Assembly (NCBI RefSeq): GCF_024323335.1
Contig: NC_066579.1
Location: forward strand, 357,694,900-357,758,899
Length of the DNA: 64,000 nt
Origin: Lathyrus oleraceus
Lineage: Eukaryota; Streptophyta; Magnoliopsida; Fabales; Fabaceae
Reading direction: 5' to 3'
Below are positions 10,090-20,910 of the stretch, piece by piece. Position numbers and translations under genes: made by a program. The notes beneath the pieces are model-generated. The model was given only the letters and a program-made list of their open reading frames with translations. It had not been told where the DNA came from and did not search any database. Position 1 is the stretch's first letter. Each line of letters opens with the position of its first letter.

Positions 10090-13000
10090 ATGGATCTCGA
10101 ACAAACTGTCAAAGATCTCCAGACTCAGAATGTTCAATTCAAGGAGATGATGCTAAGCTTATCCAAGGGGCAGGAGGAACTGAAGGCACTTTTGCTCGAA
10201 AAGAAGAAAGACAAGAAAGCTGTGAGTTTCATTAACCCGGGAAGAAGGCGTAAAGGACAGGCCGCAGGAGTCAAGTTTGGGATCCCGAATGGTCCAGAAG
10301 AGGAGACAGAGAATGATTCAGAAGAGGAGAATGTCGATCTCTTCAACCCTGAGGACGACGATGAAGATTATGAAAATGAACAATACTCTCCAAGAGATGA
10401 TAAGTACAAGTTGCTGGAAGAACGTATGCTAGCTATGGAGGGTCAGAAGGCGCCCGGTCTGGATTTCGAAAGTTTGGGTCTGGTCTCCGATGTGACCATT
10501 CCTCGCAAATTCAAAATCCCCACTTTCACTAAGTACGATGGTGCGTCCTGTCCTCAGATGCATCTGAGAGCTTATGTGAGAAAGATTCAGCCGCATACCA
10601 CTGACAGGAAGCTATGGATCCATTTCTTCCAAGAGAGCCTGTCTGGCACACAGTTGGAATGGTATTATCAGCTCGAGAGCTCTGACATCCGCACCTGGAC
10701 TGATTTAGCAACAGCTTTCTATAAACAGTACCAGTATAACTCTGAACTAGCGCCTACCCGGCTACAGCTGCAGAATATGACTATGGGATCTAAAGAAAGC
10801 TTTAAAGAATATGCTCAAAAGTGGAGAGATTTGGCTGGCAGAGTCAAACCCCCTATGACTGACAGAGAATTGGTGGATATGTTCATGGGCACACTGACCG
10901 GCCCATTCTACAGCCATCTACTGGGAAGTTCTTCATCAGGTTTCACTGAACTTATATTGACAGGTGAACGTGTTGAAAGCGGCATCCGAAGTGGAAAGAT
11001 ACAAGCGGCTACCTCTGCAAGCACCAAAAGGTCCTATCAGGGGAGGAACGAATCAAATGCTGTGTACGGTCAAAAGGGTCGTAACAAGAAAAACCGTGAC
11101 CACGACATTGGAGCAGTTACGATTGCAGCACCACCATCTCAAAACTTCCAGCCCAAACAAGACAGGCCAAGAAGGCAGTTCACCAGGATCAATATGACCT
11201 TGGCACAGGCACTGCAGGGAATGCTAAAGGCAAATTTGATCACCCTTAGAGATCCTCCTACAAATCCCAACACTACCTCTTCTCGTTATAATCCCAATGC
11301 CAGGTGTGCATATCACTCCGATAGCCCCGGGCATGATACAAACGATTGCTGGTCATTGAAGAATAAGATTCAGGATATGATCGAAGCTGGAGAAATTGAG
11401 TTTGAGCCTCCGGAGACTCCTAATGTCATCACTGCTCCTATGCCTAATCATGACAAGACGGTTAATGTCGTGGATGACGACGATCACGTTTCCAATGTGG
11501 CGGACTTAACATCTCCTCTCCCGATCATAAAGAGGAATTTATTGCAAGCTGGTTTATTTCCAGGTTGTGCTGAAGATTGCAATCTCTGTATATTCCAACC
11601 AGATGGTTGTTGGGAATTGAAGAATGGTATTCAACGGCTGATGGATGATCGTACAGTTCTCTTCGAAAAGATTCCTAAGGCGGAAAACCCTATCGAAGAA
11701 ATATCTGTGATTGCTAGGTCCAAAGTTCCAGTGAAGATTACCGCTACTAGGGCGCCTGTGAAGATTACTGTTGAGCCCAGGGTAGCTCCCCTAATCATTA
11801 CTGCACCTGGCCCGATCCCGTATTCCTCAAGCAAAGCTATTCCGTGGAATTATGGCGGTGATGTTTACGTCCATGGCGTAAAGCAAATTGACAATTCTAC
11901 TAATCCTAATGGCATCGTTGGGACTAGTAAAATTACTCGAAGTGGAAGGATCTTCTCTCCAGAAATCTCACCTCCTGTCCTTGAAACTCGAGGAAAGGAA
12001 CCAGTCAATCCTTCTCAGTCAGAGACACCGATCGAAGTTACTCCCGAAGATGTTGCCAAACAGGAAATGGAAGAAGTGCTGAAAATCATCCGCAAGAGTG
12101 ATTTCGATGTGGTAGAACAGTTGGGGCATACCCCGTCTAAGATCTCGATGTTATCCTTGCTGTTATCTTCTGAATCTCATGCCAATGCATTGATAAAATT
12201 CTTGAAGACTGCTCATGTGCCTCAGGAAACATCTGTCGATCAGTTCGAAAATTATGTTGCTCACTTGGCTGTTGACAATGGCCTAGGCTTTTCCGATGCT
12301 GATCTGACACCAGCAGGAAAGAATCACAATAAAGCCCTGCATATCTCCATTGAGTGTAGGGGAATCACTTTGTCTCATGTGTTGATCTATAATGGCTCTT
12401 CCTTGAATGTGCTGCCGACAGCTATGCTGGATAAGCTGGATTGTAAAAGCATTGAACTGAAACCTAGTGACATTGTGGTACGTGCTTACGATGGTGCGAA
12501 GAGTGTTGTCCATGGCGAAGTAGTCCTTCCTATCAAGATAGGACCTCAAGTCTTCAACACTACCTTCCATGTAATGAACATTCGTCCTGCCTATTCCTGC
12601 TTACTGGGACGCCCTTGGATTCATGGGGCAGGCGCTGTAGCCTCGTCTCTCCATCAAAAGTTGAGGTATCCCACAAAGGGCAAAATTGTCACCGTGTATG
12701 GAGAAGAAGAGTACATTGTCAGTAGTGTGCATACCTTCAGATACGTCGAGATGGATGGTGAATTCATTGAGACTCCTTGTCAGTCATTTGAAGTAGTTCC
12801 TCCGACCAATCCTGTCCTTAAGCCAACTTCCTGTGTACCCAAGGTTATTCGTGCTCCTCCTGCTATGATTTCTCTGAAGGACGCTCAAGCCGTGGTTGAA
12901 GATGGTGGTCGTACTGGCTGGGGTCAATTGATCGACGTACCGTACAAGTCTGACAAATTTGGCCTGGGGTTCAGCTCTGACAAGAGTCAAATTAATGTTG

Positions 13001-13116
13001 TAGAAGATGCTGACAGCGATTGCGACCTGGATAGCTGGATTTTCCCAACAATTGGTGACGGACTCAATAATTGGAAGGCTGAAGACACTATCCTGATTTC
13101 CTTTAGTCAGGAGTAA
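10090..13116 (+). CDS. gag-pro: Ogre gag-protease polyprotein (element A)
   Basis: 1008 codons opening MDLEQTVKDLQTQNVQF (coiled coil), then an acidic linker. The capsid-like retrotransposon gag domain follows at about residues 170-300 (WIHFFQESLSGTQLEWYY, FKEYAQKWRDLAGRV). A zinc-binding-like CAYHSDSPGHDTNDC sits at 406-420 with a second Cys-rich patch near 495. The retropepsin region spans about 720-860, with the flap and end LLGRPWIHGAGAV near 838-850. The catalytic position is altered: the expected D-N-G-S-S-L-N-V reads Y-N-G-S-S-L-N-V, with Tyr767 at 12388-12390, so the protease is probably dead. The last codons carry a splice donor (GA/GTAATT at 13113), so pol is probably joined by splicing. 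Confidence 0.93.
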   Translation: MDLEQTVKDLQTQNVQFKEMMLSLSKGQEELKALLLEKKKDKKAVSFINPGRRRKGQAAGVKFGIPNGPEEETENDSEEENVDLFNPEDDDEDYENEQYSPRDDKYKLLEERMLAMEGQKAPGLDFESLGLVSDVTIPRKFKIPTFTKYDGASCPQMHLRAYVRKIQPHTTDRKLWIHFFQESLSGTQLEWYYQLESSDIRTWTDLATAFYKQYQYNSELAPTRLQLQNMTMGSKESFKEYAQKWRDLAGRVKPPMTDRELVDMFMGTLTGPFYSHLLGSSSSGFTELILTGERVESGIRSGKIQAATSASTKRSYQGRNESNAVYGQKGRNKKNRDHDIGAVTIAAPPSQNFQPKQDRPRRQFTRINMTLAQALQGMLKANLITLRDPPTNPNTTSSRYNPNARCAYHSDSPGHDTNDCWSLKNKIQDMIEAGEIEFEPPETPNVITAPMPNHDKTVNVVDDDDHVSNVADLTSPLPIIKRNLLQAGLFPGCAEDCNLCIFQPDGCWELKNGIQRLMDDRTVLFEKIPKAENPIEEISVIARSKVPVKITATRAPVKITVEPRVAPLIITAPGPIPYSSSKAIPWNYGGDVYVHGVKQIDNSTNPNGIVGTSKITRSGRIFSPEISPPVLETRGKEPVNPSQSETPIEVTPEDVAKQEMEEVLKIIRKSDFDVVEQLGHTPSKISMLSLLLSSESHANALIKFLKTAHVPQETSVDQFENYVAHLAVDNGLGFSDADLTPAGKNHNKALHISIECRGITLSHVLIYNGSSLNVLPTAMLDKLDCKSIELKPSDIVVRAYDGAKSVVHGEVVLPIKIGPQVFNTTFHVMNIRPAYSCLLGRPWIHGAGAVASSLHQKLRYPTKGKIVTVYGEEEYIVSSVHTFRYVEMDGEFIETPCQSFEVVPPTNPVLKPTSCVPKVIRAPPAMISLKDAQAVVEDGGRTGWGQLIDVPYKSDKFGLGFSSDKSQINVVEDADSDCDLDSWIFPTIGDGLNNWKAEDTILISFSQE

Positions 13117-13357
13117 TTGTTATTGTCTATTTTAGTGTTGCAAATTTTTGTTTTTTTTTACAATTGAACTTCTCCAAGCGTTGTGTCTATGCCCGGGGCA
13201 CAATAGCTAATTTGTTCAGGGTTTTGTCATCTTCATAAGCATATTCATATTCAATAAATCAATGGACTTTTTGCATTCAAATATTGCGCTCTTTATCTTT
13301 TCTGTCATCTTCCAAACAGCTATGTTTTCTTACACACACTCACGTAACGAATTGCAA
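13113..13357 (+). other. Predicted Ogre intron between gag-pro and pol (element A)
   Basis: Donor GTAATT at 13113 overlaps the gag stop codon. Elements B (42775-42532) and C (49253-48951) have the same donor and an acceptor TGCAG just before the pol frame, in the phase that joins gag-pro to pol. In A the equivalent position reads TGCAA (13353-13357), so the conserved acceptor is lost. The next in-phase AG ends at 13390 and would delete 11 codons. Introns here are known for Ogre; the exact boundaries are inferred from the three-copy comparison. Confidence 0.65.
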
Positions 13358-16300
13358 ATCCATACCCACTCTGGATCCTGTTGACAATAGTTCCACTACT
13401 GTTCATTATGACTTTGAAAATCCGATCTACCAAGCCGAGGATGGAAGTGAGGAAGATTGTGAAGTACCTGGAGAACTTGCCAGACTGTTACTGCAGGAAG
13501 AAAGGACTATACAGCCACACGAGGAGTCAGTTGAGACTGTAAATCTGGGTACTGAAGTAAACAAGAAAGAAGTCAAAATAGGGGTAGGCTTGGAAAACAG
13601 TGTCAAGAGAAGGTTGATTCAGATGTTGCATGACTATGTAGAGATTTTTGCTTGGTCTTATGAAGACATGCCAGGACTGGATACCGATATAGTAGTGCAT
13701 CGACTGCCAACGAGGGAAGAATGTCGTCCTGTTAAGCAAAAGGTTCGTCGCATGCGTCCTGAAATGTCTGAGAAAATCAAAGCCGAGGTGATGAAACAAT
13801 TTGATGCAGGTTTTCTGGCTGTTACGTCTTATCCTCAATGGGTTGCTAATGTGGTACCAGTGCCAAAGAAGGATGGTAAGGTGCGAATGTGTGTAGATTA
13901 CCGAGACTTGAATAAAGCGAGTCCCAAGGATGACTTTCCACTCCCGCACATTGATGTTCTGGTAGATAACACCGCTCAACACAAGGTATTCTCATTCATG
14001 GATGGATTCTCAGGTTACAACCAGATTAAGATGGCGCCTGAGGACATGGAGAAAACTACGTTTGTGACGCAATGGGGCACGTTCTGTTATAAAGTAATGC
14101 CGTTTGGTTTAAAGAATGCAGGGGCAACGTACCAGCGTGCTATGGTGGTTTTGTTCCATGATATGATCCATCATGAAATAGAAGTATATGTGGATGACAT
14201 GATAGCCAGATCTCATACTGAGGAGGAACATCTCGATCATTTATACAAACTATTCGAGAGGTTGAAGAAATACAAGTTGAGGTTGAACTCGAACAAATGC
14301 ACCTTTGGGGTAAGGTCCGGTAAACTCCTGGGCTTTATTGTCAGTGGTAAAGGGATTGAGGTTGACCCGGCTAAGGTGAGAGCTATTCAAGAAATGCCAG
14401 TTCCCAGTACAGATAAAGAAGTCAGAGGTTTCTTGGGACGCTTGAATTACATTGCCCGATTTATCTCCCATTTGACCGCCACCTGCAAACCCCTCTTCAA
14501 GCTACTGAGGAAAAATCAAGAGATGATATGGAATGAGGAATTTCAAGAAGCTTTTGACAAAATCAAGAAGTATCTTCAAGAACCTCCAATTCTGATGCCA
14601 CCAGTTGAAGGAAGACCTCTAATCATGTATTTGACCGTGTTAGAAAATTCAATGCGGTGTGTATTGGGGCAACATGACAAGTCTGGTCGAAAAGAGCACG
14701 CCATATACTACCTTAGCAAAAAGTTCACCGACTGTGAAACAAGATACTCACTGCTCGAGAGAACTTACTGTGCTTTGGCCTGGGCTGTTCGCCGACTAAG
14801 GCAGTATATGTTGAATCATACCACTTCATTGATTTCTAAGATGGATCCTATCAAATACATATTCGAGAAACCTGCCCTCTCCGGAAGAATAGCGAGATGG
14901 CAGATGATCTTAACAGAGTACGATATCCAGTATACTACCCAGAAAGCAATCAAAGGAAGCGTGCTAGCCGATCATTTGGCTCATCAAGCAGTGGATGATT
15001 ACCAATCTATGAATTTTGAGTTCCCAGATGAGGATGTCATGCCTGTTACTGATTATGAAGAACCTGGACCGGATGAAGGACCCGAACTAGGATCCCGATG
15101 GACTATGGTTTTCGATGGGTCTTCTAATGCATTGAGCAATGGTGTTGGTGTGGTAATCATTTCTCCCGAGGGTTACCATACGCCTTTCACTGCTAGACTA
15201 TGTTTTCATTGTACCAATAATATGGCTGAGTATGAAGCATGTATTTTGGGACTCAAGGCTGCTATAGACCGGCGGGTCAAGTTTTTGAGTGTGTACGGAG
15301 ACTCAGCATTAGTAATCAGTCAGATCAAAGGAGAATGGGACACTAAGCATCCGAATCTCATCCCTTACCGAGAACGGGTGATGACATTAATCCCATACTT
15401 TGAAGAGATTACATTCGAACATATCCCACGAGAAGAGAATCAGTTGGCAGACGCATTAGCTACCATGTCATATGTGTTCAGAGTCAGATGGGACAATGAA
15501 GCTCCCAGGATCACCATTGAGCGACTAGATGAACCGGCATACTGTTATGAACTTAACACTGAGGGAGTACGGGAAAAACCTTGGTTCCACGAAGTAAAAA
15601 GATATTTAGAAGCTCAGGAATACCCTGAAGGGGCATCCATCAATGACAAAAAATTCCTGAGGAAGTTCTCCGCTAAGTTCTTTCTGAGTAATGGAGTATT
15701 ATACAAACGTAACCACGATTCGACTTTGCTTCGCTGTGTGGATAAAAAGGAAGCAGAAAAGATTATGGGAGATATGCACGACGGTATTTTTGGGACTCAT
15801 TCTAGTGGACATACGATAGCCAAGAAGATTCTGAGATCAGGATATTATTGGTCTACCATGGAAGCTGATTGCCACCGTCACTCCAGAACCTGTCATAAGT
15901 GCCAGATCTATGCGGACAAAGTACATGTGCCTCCTGCTCCACTAAACGTGTTGACAGCCCCTTGGCCTTTTGCGATGTGGGGCATTGACATGATTGGAGA
16001 GATTAAACCTACTGCTTCTAATGGACATCGCTTCATCCTTGTTGCTATTGATTACTTTACAAAGTGGGTAGAGGCAGCCTCATTTGCTTCTGTCACCAAG
16101 AATGTGGTGGCACGATTCATCAAGAATAATCTCATTTGCCGATACGGTGTTCCTGAAAGAATTATTACTGACAATGGTACTAATTTGAACAACAAGATGA
16201 TTACTGAACTCTGCACGCAGTTCAAGGTAAGACACCATAACTCTTCTCCGTACTGGCCAAAGATGAACGGCACCGTGGAAGCTGCTAATAAGAATATCAA

Positions 16301-16829
16301 GAAAATCATACAAAAGATGACGGTGACGTACAAAGACTGGCATGAGATGTTACCGTTTGCTCTTCATGGCTATCGCACTTCAGTACGCACTTCGACAGGA
16401 GCAACTCCTTTTTCTTTAGTCTACGGAATGGAAGCCGTTTTACCAGTGGAAGTCCAGATTCCCTCTCTAAGAATCATGAAAGAGGCGGGCTTAGATGAAG
16501 ATGAATGGATTCAGACTCGACTCGACCAGATAAACTTGATCGATGAGAAGAGACTTGCGGCTGTTTGTCATGGACAGATATATCAAAAGCGCATGACCCA
16601 GGCATTTAACAAAAGAGTCAGGAGACAGGTGTACCATATTGGTGATTTGGTGGTAAAGCGCATCACTCTACCACAAGGTGATCCCAGGGGCAAATGGACT
16701 CCCACATACGAAGGGCCTTTTGTAGTTAAGAAGGTATTCTCTGGTGGAGCCATGATACTTGCTACGATGGATGGCGAAGATTTCCCGCATCCTGTGAACG
16801 CGGACATAGTTAAAAAATACTACGCATAA
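13358..16829 (+). CDS. pol: Ogre pol: reverse transcriptase, RNase H, integrase (element A)
   Basis: The frame is open throughout and extends upstream to 13284, where it has no ATG; I place its beginning at the conserved acceptor position. Residues below count from 13284. The RT has KKDGKVRMCVDYRDLN, FMDGFSGYNQI, MPFGLKNAGATYQ and the catalytic YVDD at 302-305. A degenerate gypsy-type RNase H follows (YLSKKFTDCETRYS…), then the second, archaeal-type RNase H of the Tat lineage (VFDGSS, NMAEYEACILG, VYGDSALV, NQLADALA). The integrase has its HHCC zinc region (ending CHKC) and the D,D-35-E triad Asp902, Asp963 and Glu999. It ends in a chromatin-side GKWTPTYEGPF module. No stops or frameshifts, so this pol alone looks competent. 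Confidence 0.93.
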
Positions 16830-18929
16830 AAGAGACCCGCTAGGTCGACGTACCTAGGCAAAAGTAAGGGCATCCCGGCGAACTGAAAGGGTTCGGGCAA
16901 AAATTAGGGATAAACATATAAAGACGTACACCCGGCAAGTCGAAAACCTAAAAAGGCGGCTTGGGCAAAAAAGGGCATCCTGGTGGACTGAAAACCTGAA
17001 AAGGCGGTCCAGGCAAAAATTAGGGATTAAAGCGTATGACTATGTCCCGTTCTCTGTCAGCTTCATCCAAGTCAAAGGGACTGAACAAGCCAACCACTTC
17101 TATCCGACAGCAGGAGATGAGATGCTTGAAGACATAATGGCAGTAGTGGAATTAAAGTCAATAGGACGTTTTCGGCATAGCTTTCTCTTTGTTTTCTTGA
17201 CAATTTCCTCTTACTAGGATTTTTGTCTCCTTGTACACAAATTGCCTGTTTATAGGCCCTCTTTCGAAATCAATATAATTTTAGTTTCAAAAAAAAATGC
17301 TCTTGTTTTACTTTCTCTGTTTTGTCTGCATAAACGTCCATTGATTTAATTCGAATTAATATATGCATTTGGATATGATCGATGTTTACCAAAAATGCGT
17401 GCATAAAATAGAAATAGCGATTACTACTAGACTTCAGGATCGAGGAGAAGGTTTAATCATGCTTTCCAATGAATCTGTTGCTAATCCTATCCCCCAGCAA
17501 AGCTAGTCATTCCCAGAAGAGAGTGGCATTACTAGACAAATGGGTCATCTCTTCCACCCCCAGCCAGGCTTCTGTTGAACATTTCTACCATCAGACAGAA
17601 ATCAAGCATCCCCGGCTAAGAAAGGGCCATCGATACCAGTATCTCCCAACCAGAAGATTGAGATTTGTTTTCCCCATAGAGTCCTCTGGAAGAACTTTTT
17701 AGATGCATAATTCATTCATTACATCATTTCACAGCATACGCATGCATACATCGTTCGCAGTTATTTTCGAAAGCATAAAACATCTCATGCATCATGACAT
17801 GGCATGAAGCTAACTTTATTTTTCAGGTTAATTATTCCCCTGATACAGTCAAAACAAAGGTCCATTCAGACGGACATCCTCATCAATTACGTTCAGGATT
17901 CAACTACATCTTTCAGATATACTCCATGTCAACATTCATTCTGACATCCTCCTAACGATGGCATCTATAAGCCCATCCCAGACATTTATTGCAAATACAA
18001 CATATACAAATACTATCAGATATAGCCTAGCGTACGGTTCATTCTGATTCAGCTCGACATATGACCCTTTCAACTCAGATGCGATCTAACGTACGATCCA
18101 TTCCGACCTTCAACAACTCCAATACGGTCTAGCATACGACCCATTTGGACCTTCAAGGCCTCAAATGCTACCTAGCGTACGGTACATTCTGAAGTGTAGT
18201 CTGGCGTATGACTACCCCCTTCATCATCAGGTACAGCCTAACGGACGGCTCAGTCTACAACTCATATACGATCTAGCATACGATCCATTCTGATCCTTCA
18301 CCCCCAGTAACGATACAGCCTAACGGACGGCTCGTTCCGCAACTCAGATACGATCTAGCGTACGATCCATTCTGATCCTTTATCCCCAGCAGTGTATGAC
18401 TCATTCGGATTCTTATCTCCTTTTGATTCGGCACAACATATTACTCCTCCAACAATACGGTCTAGCGTACGACCCATTCGGATCTTCATTCCTCAGATAC
18501 TACCTAGCGTACGGTACATCCCGAGGTGTAGTCTAGCGTACGACTACTTTTCGTCAGATACAGCCTAACAGACGGCCCATTCTGCAACTCAGATACGATC
18601 TAGCGTATGATCCATTCTGATTTGTTATCCCCAGCGGCGTATGACCCATTCTAACTCCCCAATGAAGTCGACGGCCTAATGAATGACTCACTATACGGTC
18701 TGGCGTATGACCCAGTGACACCCATGACTTCAGATATCTTCTAACGTACGACGCACTCTGAAGCTCTCATCATCAAACTTCCTAGATGGCATCTTTAAAC
18801 CCATCTCCATCAAGACTAACTAATTGACAAGTGCAAATTTTTGGGGCGTTCTAAGTGTTCAATAATCTTCCACCTCCAGACCACGAATGGCGTACATACC
18901 ATTCTGACTCTCTCGGTTCAAGAATATTG
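16830..18929 (+). other. Element A 3' UTR
   Basis: 2.1 kb of non-coding sequence between pol and LTR2. Near 16845-17030 there are two to three related units built on GGCAAAAATTAGGGAT and GGGCATCC. The stretch 17990-18790 is a hypervariable tandem-repeat area, listed separately. A long 3' UTR with tandem repeats is characteristic of Ogre. The short ORF at 17469-17702 has no family features and is probably spurious. Confidence 0.8.
17990..18790 (+). repeat. Diverged tandem repeats in element A 3' UTR
   Basis: More than a dozen irregular units contain CTAGCGTACGATCCATTCTGA or variants (CTAACGGACGGCTC…, GTCTAGCGTACGACTAC), spaced about 35-65 bp apart. The same motif family occurs reversed in element B at about 39480-39990. 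Such Ogre 3' UTR arrays are known seeds of satellite DNA in Fabeae. Confidence 0.8.
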
Positions 18930-18941
18930 AACAGGGGCAGC
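18930..18941 (+). other. Polypurine tract of element A
   Basis: AACAGGGGCAGC lies directly before LTR2. The reverse complement of a near-identical tract follows the 3' LTRs of B (about 39303-39317) and C (about 36392-36406). Confidence 0.75.
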
Positions 18942-20910
18942 TGTCATACCCCAAAATTTGCCCATTAATATTTTAAGACATTTTTCAGGGCATTCCGACT
19001 CATTTTTATGACACTGATCTTAAAGGAACAAAGGCCCAGCTCACGAATGGCCCAATCCAGAAAATGGCCCAAACTGGCCTGTTCGCTACACGTTCGTTAC
19101 ACGCTCGCCTAGCGAACGTTCGCTACACGTTCGCTACACGCTCGCCTAGCGAAGCTGACAGACAACAGAAAATTTCGGGCTTCATTCTGAGCCCATTAGG
19201 TCATGAAAAAGGCATTATAAATATCACAACTCCAGTTAGAAAAAGGAAGAACGAAAAACCGAGACGGAGACGGCCGGAAACCCTGGCATAGCAACCCCGG
19301 AGAGTAGCCCAGAGAAGTCGGAGTGAAGAAACCCTGACGGCCGCTCATCCGCACCGAAGTTACCGCCGCCCAACTCAACCCGATACCAAAAGTGACTTGC
19401 CAATTCAGCATTACCACTCCATTGCAAACAGGTTTCTGTATCATTATTGTTTTATGCTTCCAATTTGTAAATCTCTAAATACATAATGCATCATGATTGA
19501 ATTTTTGGATATGTAATTAGACTTTGCATGTGAATTCTAGTACGCCTGAATATCCTGAGTGTTTGACCATATTATTTCTGTAATTGAATGCAATAAGGCA
19601 TGCAGCATGCTGAGATCATACCGTTCTGAAATTCAAAACCCGCAGCCGCTCGCTAGCACATCGCTAAGCGAGCATGTAGCGAGCATTCGCTAGGGCCTCG
19701 CTAGGCGAGGCAGAGGCGAACGGGACAGCCGTTGATATTTGTTATGTCCTATGCGTAACCTGATCTATTCTATGTTAATTATGCATTGTTTTGCCTGACA
19801 TTCATGCTGCTGTGTTTTCTTTTGCGGTGTAATCCTCGATTGCACCCTGATTGGTATTCTAACCCGTTTGCTGAATTTTGTAAAGGTTCACATGTCCCAG
19901 GAAAAGAGTGTTGTTTAGGCCTTCCACTTTATTTATGGGATACCCTTATGAAGATCCACTCTAAATTGCTTAATTAATTTTAATGTATTAATTTTAATGT
20001 ATTAATTTTAATGTATTGATTTTAATGTGGAGATTCATCCTAATCACCTAATTGACTTTAAAATATGACCTGTAAACATGTGATTTTGGACCTCTCTTTG
20101 CTGCCCTACGGTATTACGGTATAACGGTCATGTCCCGCGAATGTAGGGATACACTTAGCAAAGACCCTTCGGTTAAATCATCATAAAATAAATCATGGTC
20201 CCTCGGATGTTGCTTTTGAAATTACGATTTTGTCCCTCGATGACCCTTCGGTGTAGCCTACGGTTAAATGATGATCGTCCCTTCGAATGCTAAGGTATCC
20301 TTACAACTGTTGCCTTCAATGACCTATCGATGACCCTACAATGACCCTTTTACATCCAAAGGATAAAACTACTTACTTCTCAATAGTAAGGACAGTTTTA
20401 CCCTCATAAGGATAGGAAATGCCCATAACGACCTTAGGAAGGTATAACTCTCAATTACTGGATCATAACCTAAAACATTTTCCACCCCTCACGCTTTGCA
20501 AGTCCTAGAAAATCACCACTTGGTATACATTCATACTAGAATCATTACCAAGTTATATTTTTCTAAACTGTTTTTCAAAATCAAACGAGATAAATACTTT
20601 GTATACATTCATACGAGAATCATTACAAAGCTAAACTCTCTTTTCGAAACATTTTTGAACAATTCACCAACACTTTTCAGACAAAAATATAAGTGATCCA
20701 GCAATTAAGAGCCCATGGATAACCATGGATACAAAGGGTGCTAATACCTTCCCTTTGTATAATGTACCTCCCGAACCCAAAATCTATTGAGGTCTTTCCT
20801 GTTCTTTTCCACCTTTCCTTATTGGATAAAAGAAAAGTCGGTGGCGACTCTTGCTATCCGCGACATTGCGATAAAAAGCAAAACACCCCAAGTCAGTTCA
20901 CCGTATGACA
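18942..20910 (+). repeat. Element A 3' LTR
   Basis: Copy of 5844-7812 offset by 13,098 bp with roughly nine substitutions. It is also the 5' LTR of the truncated tandem copy that follows. Confidence 0.95.

Larger units (their letters stand above)
5844..20910 (+). mobile_element. Ogre element A (Ty3/gypsy, Tat lineage), full length
   Basis: Two 1,969-bp LTRs (5844-7812 and 18942-20910), each running from TGTCATAC to GTATGACA, flank an 11.1-kb interior. In order it holds a primer-binding site, a leader, ORF1, gag-pro, an intron, pol (RT, two RNase H regions, integrase), a long 3' UTR with tandem repeats, and a polypurine tract. By hand count the LTRs differ at about nine positions (about 0.5%), so insertion was recent. 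A second, truncated copy of the same 5' part follows LTR2 directly, so no matching target duplication can be found. Two lesions, a mutated protease and a mutated splice acceptor, suggest the copy is not autonomous. Confidence 0.95.

Noticed and set aside
17990..18790. CRISPR-like array
   Set aside because: Units are irregular and diverged, spacers are not unique, and the host is a plant; it is an Ogre 3' UTR repeat.
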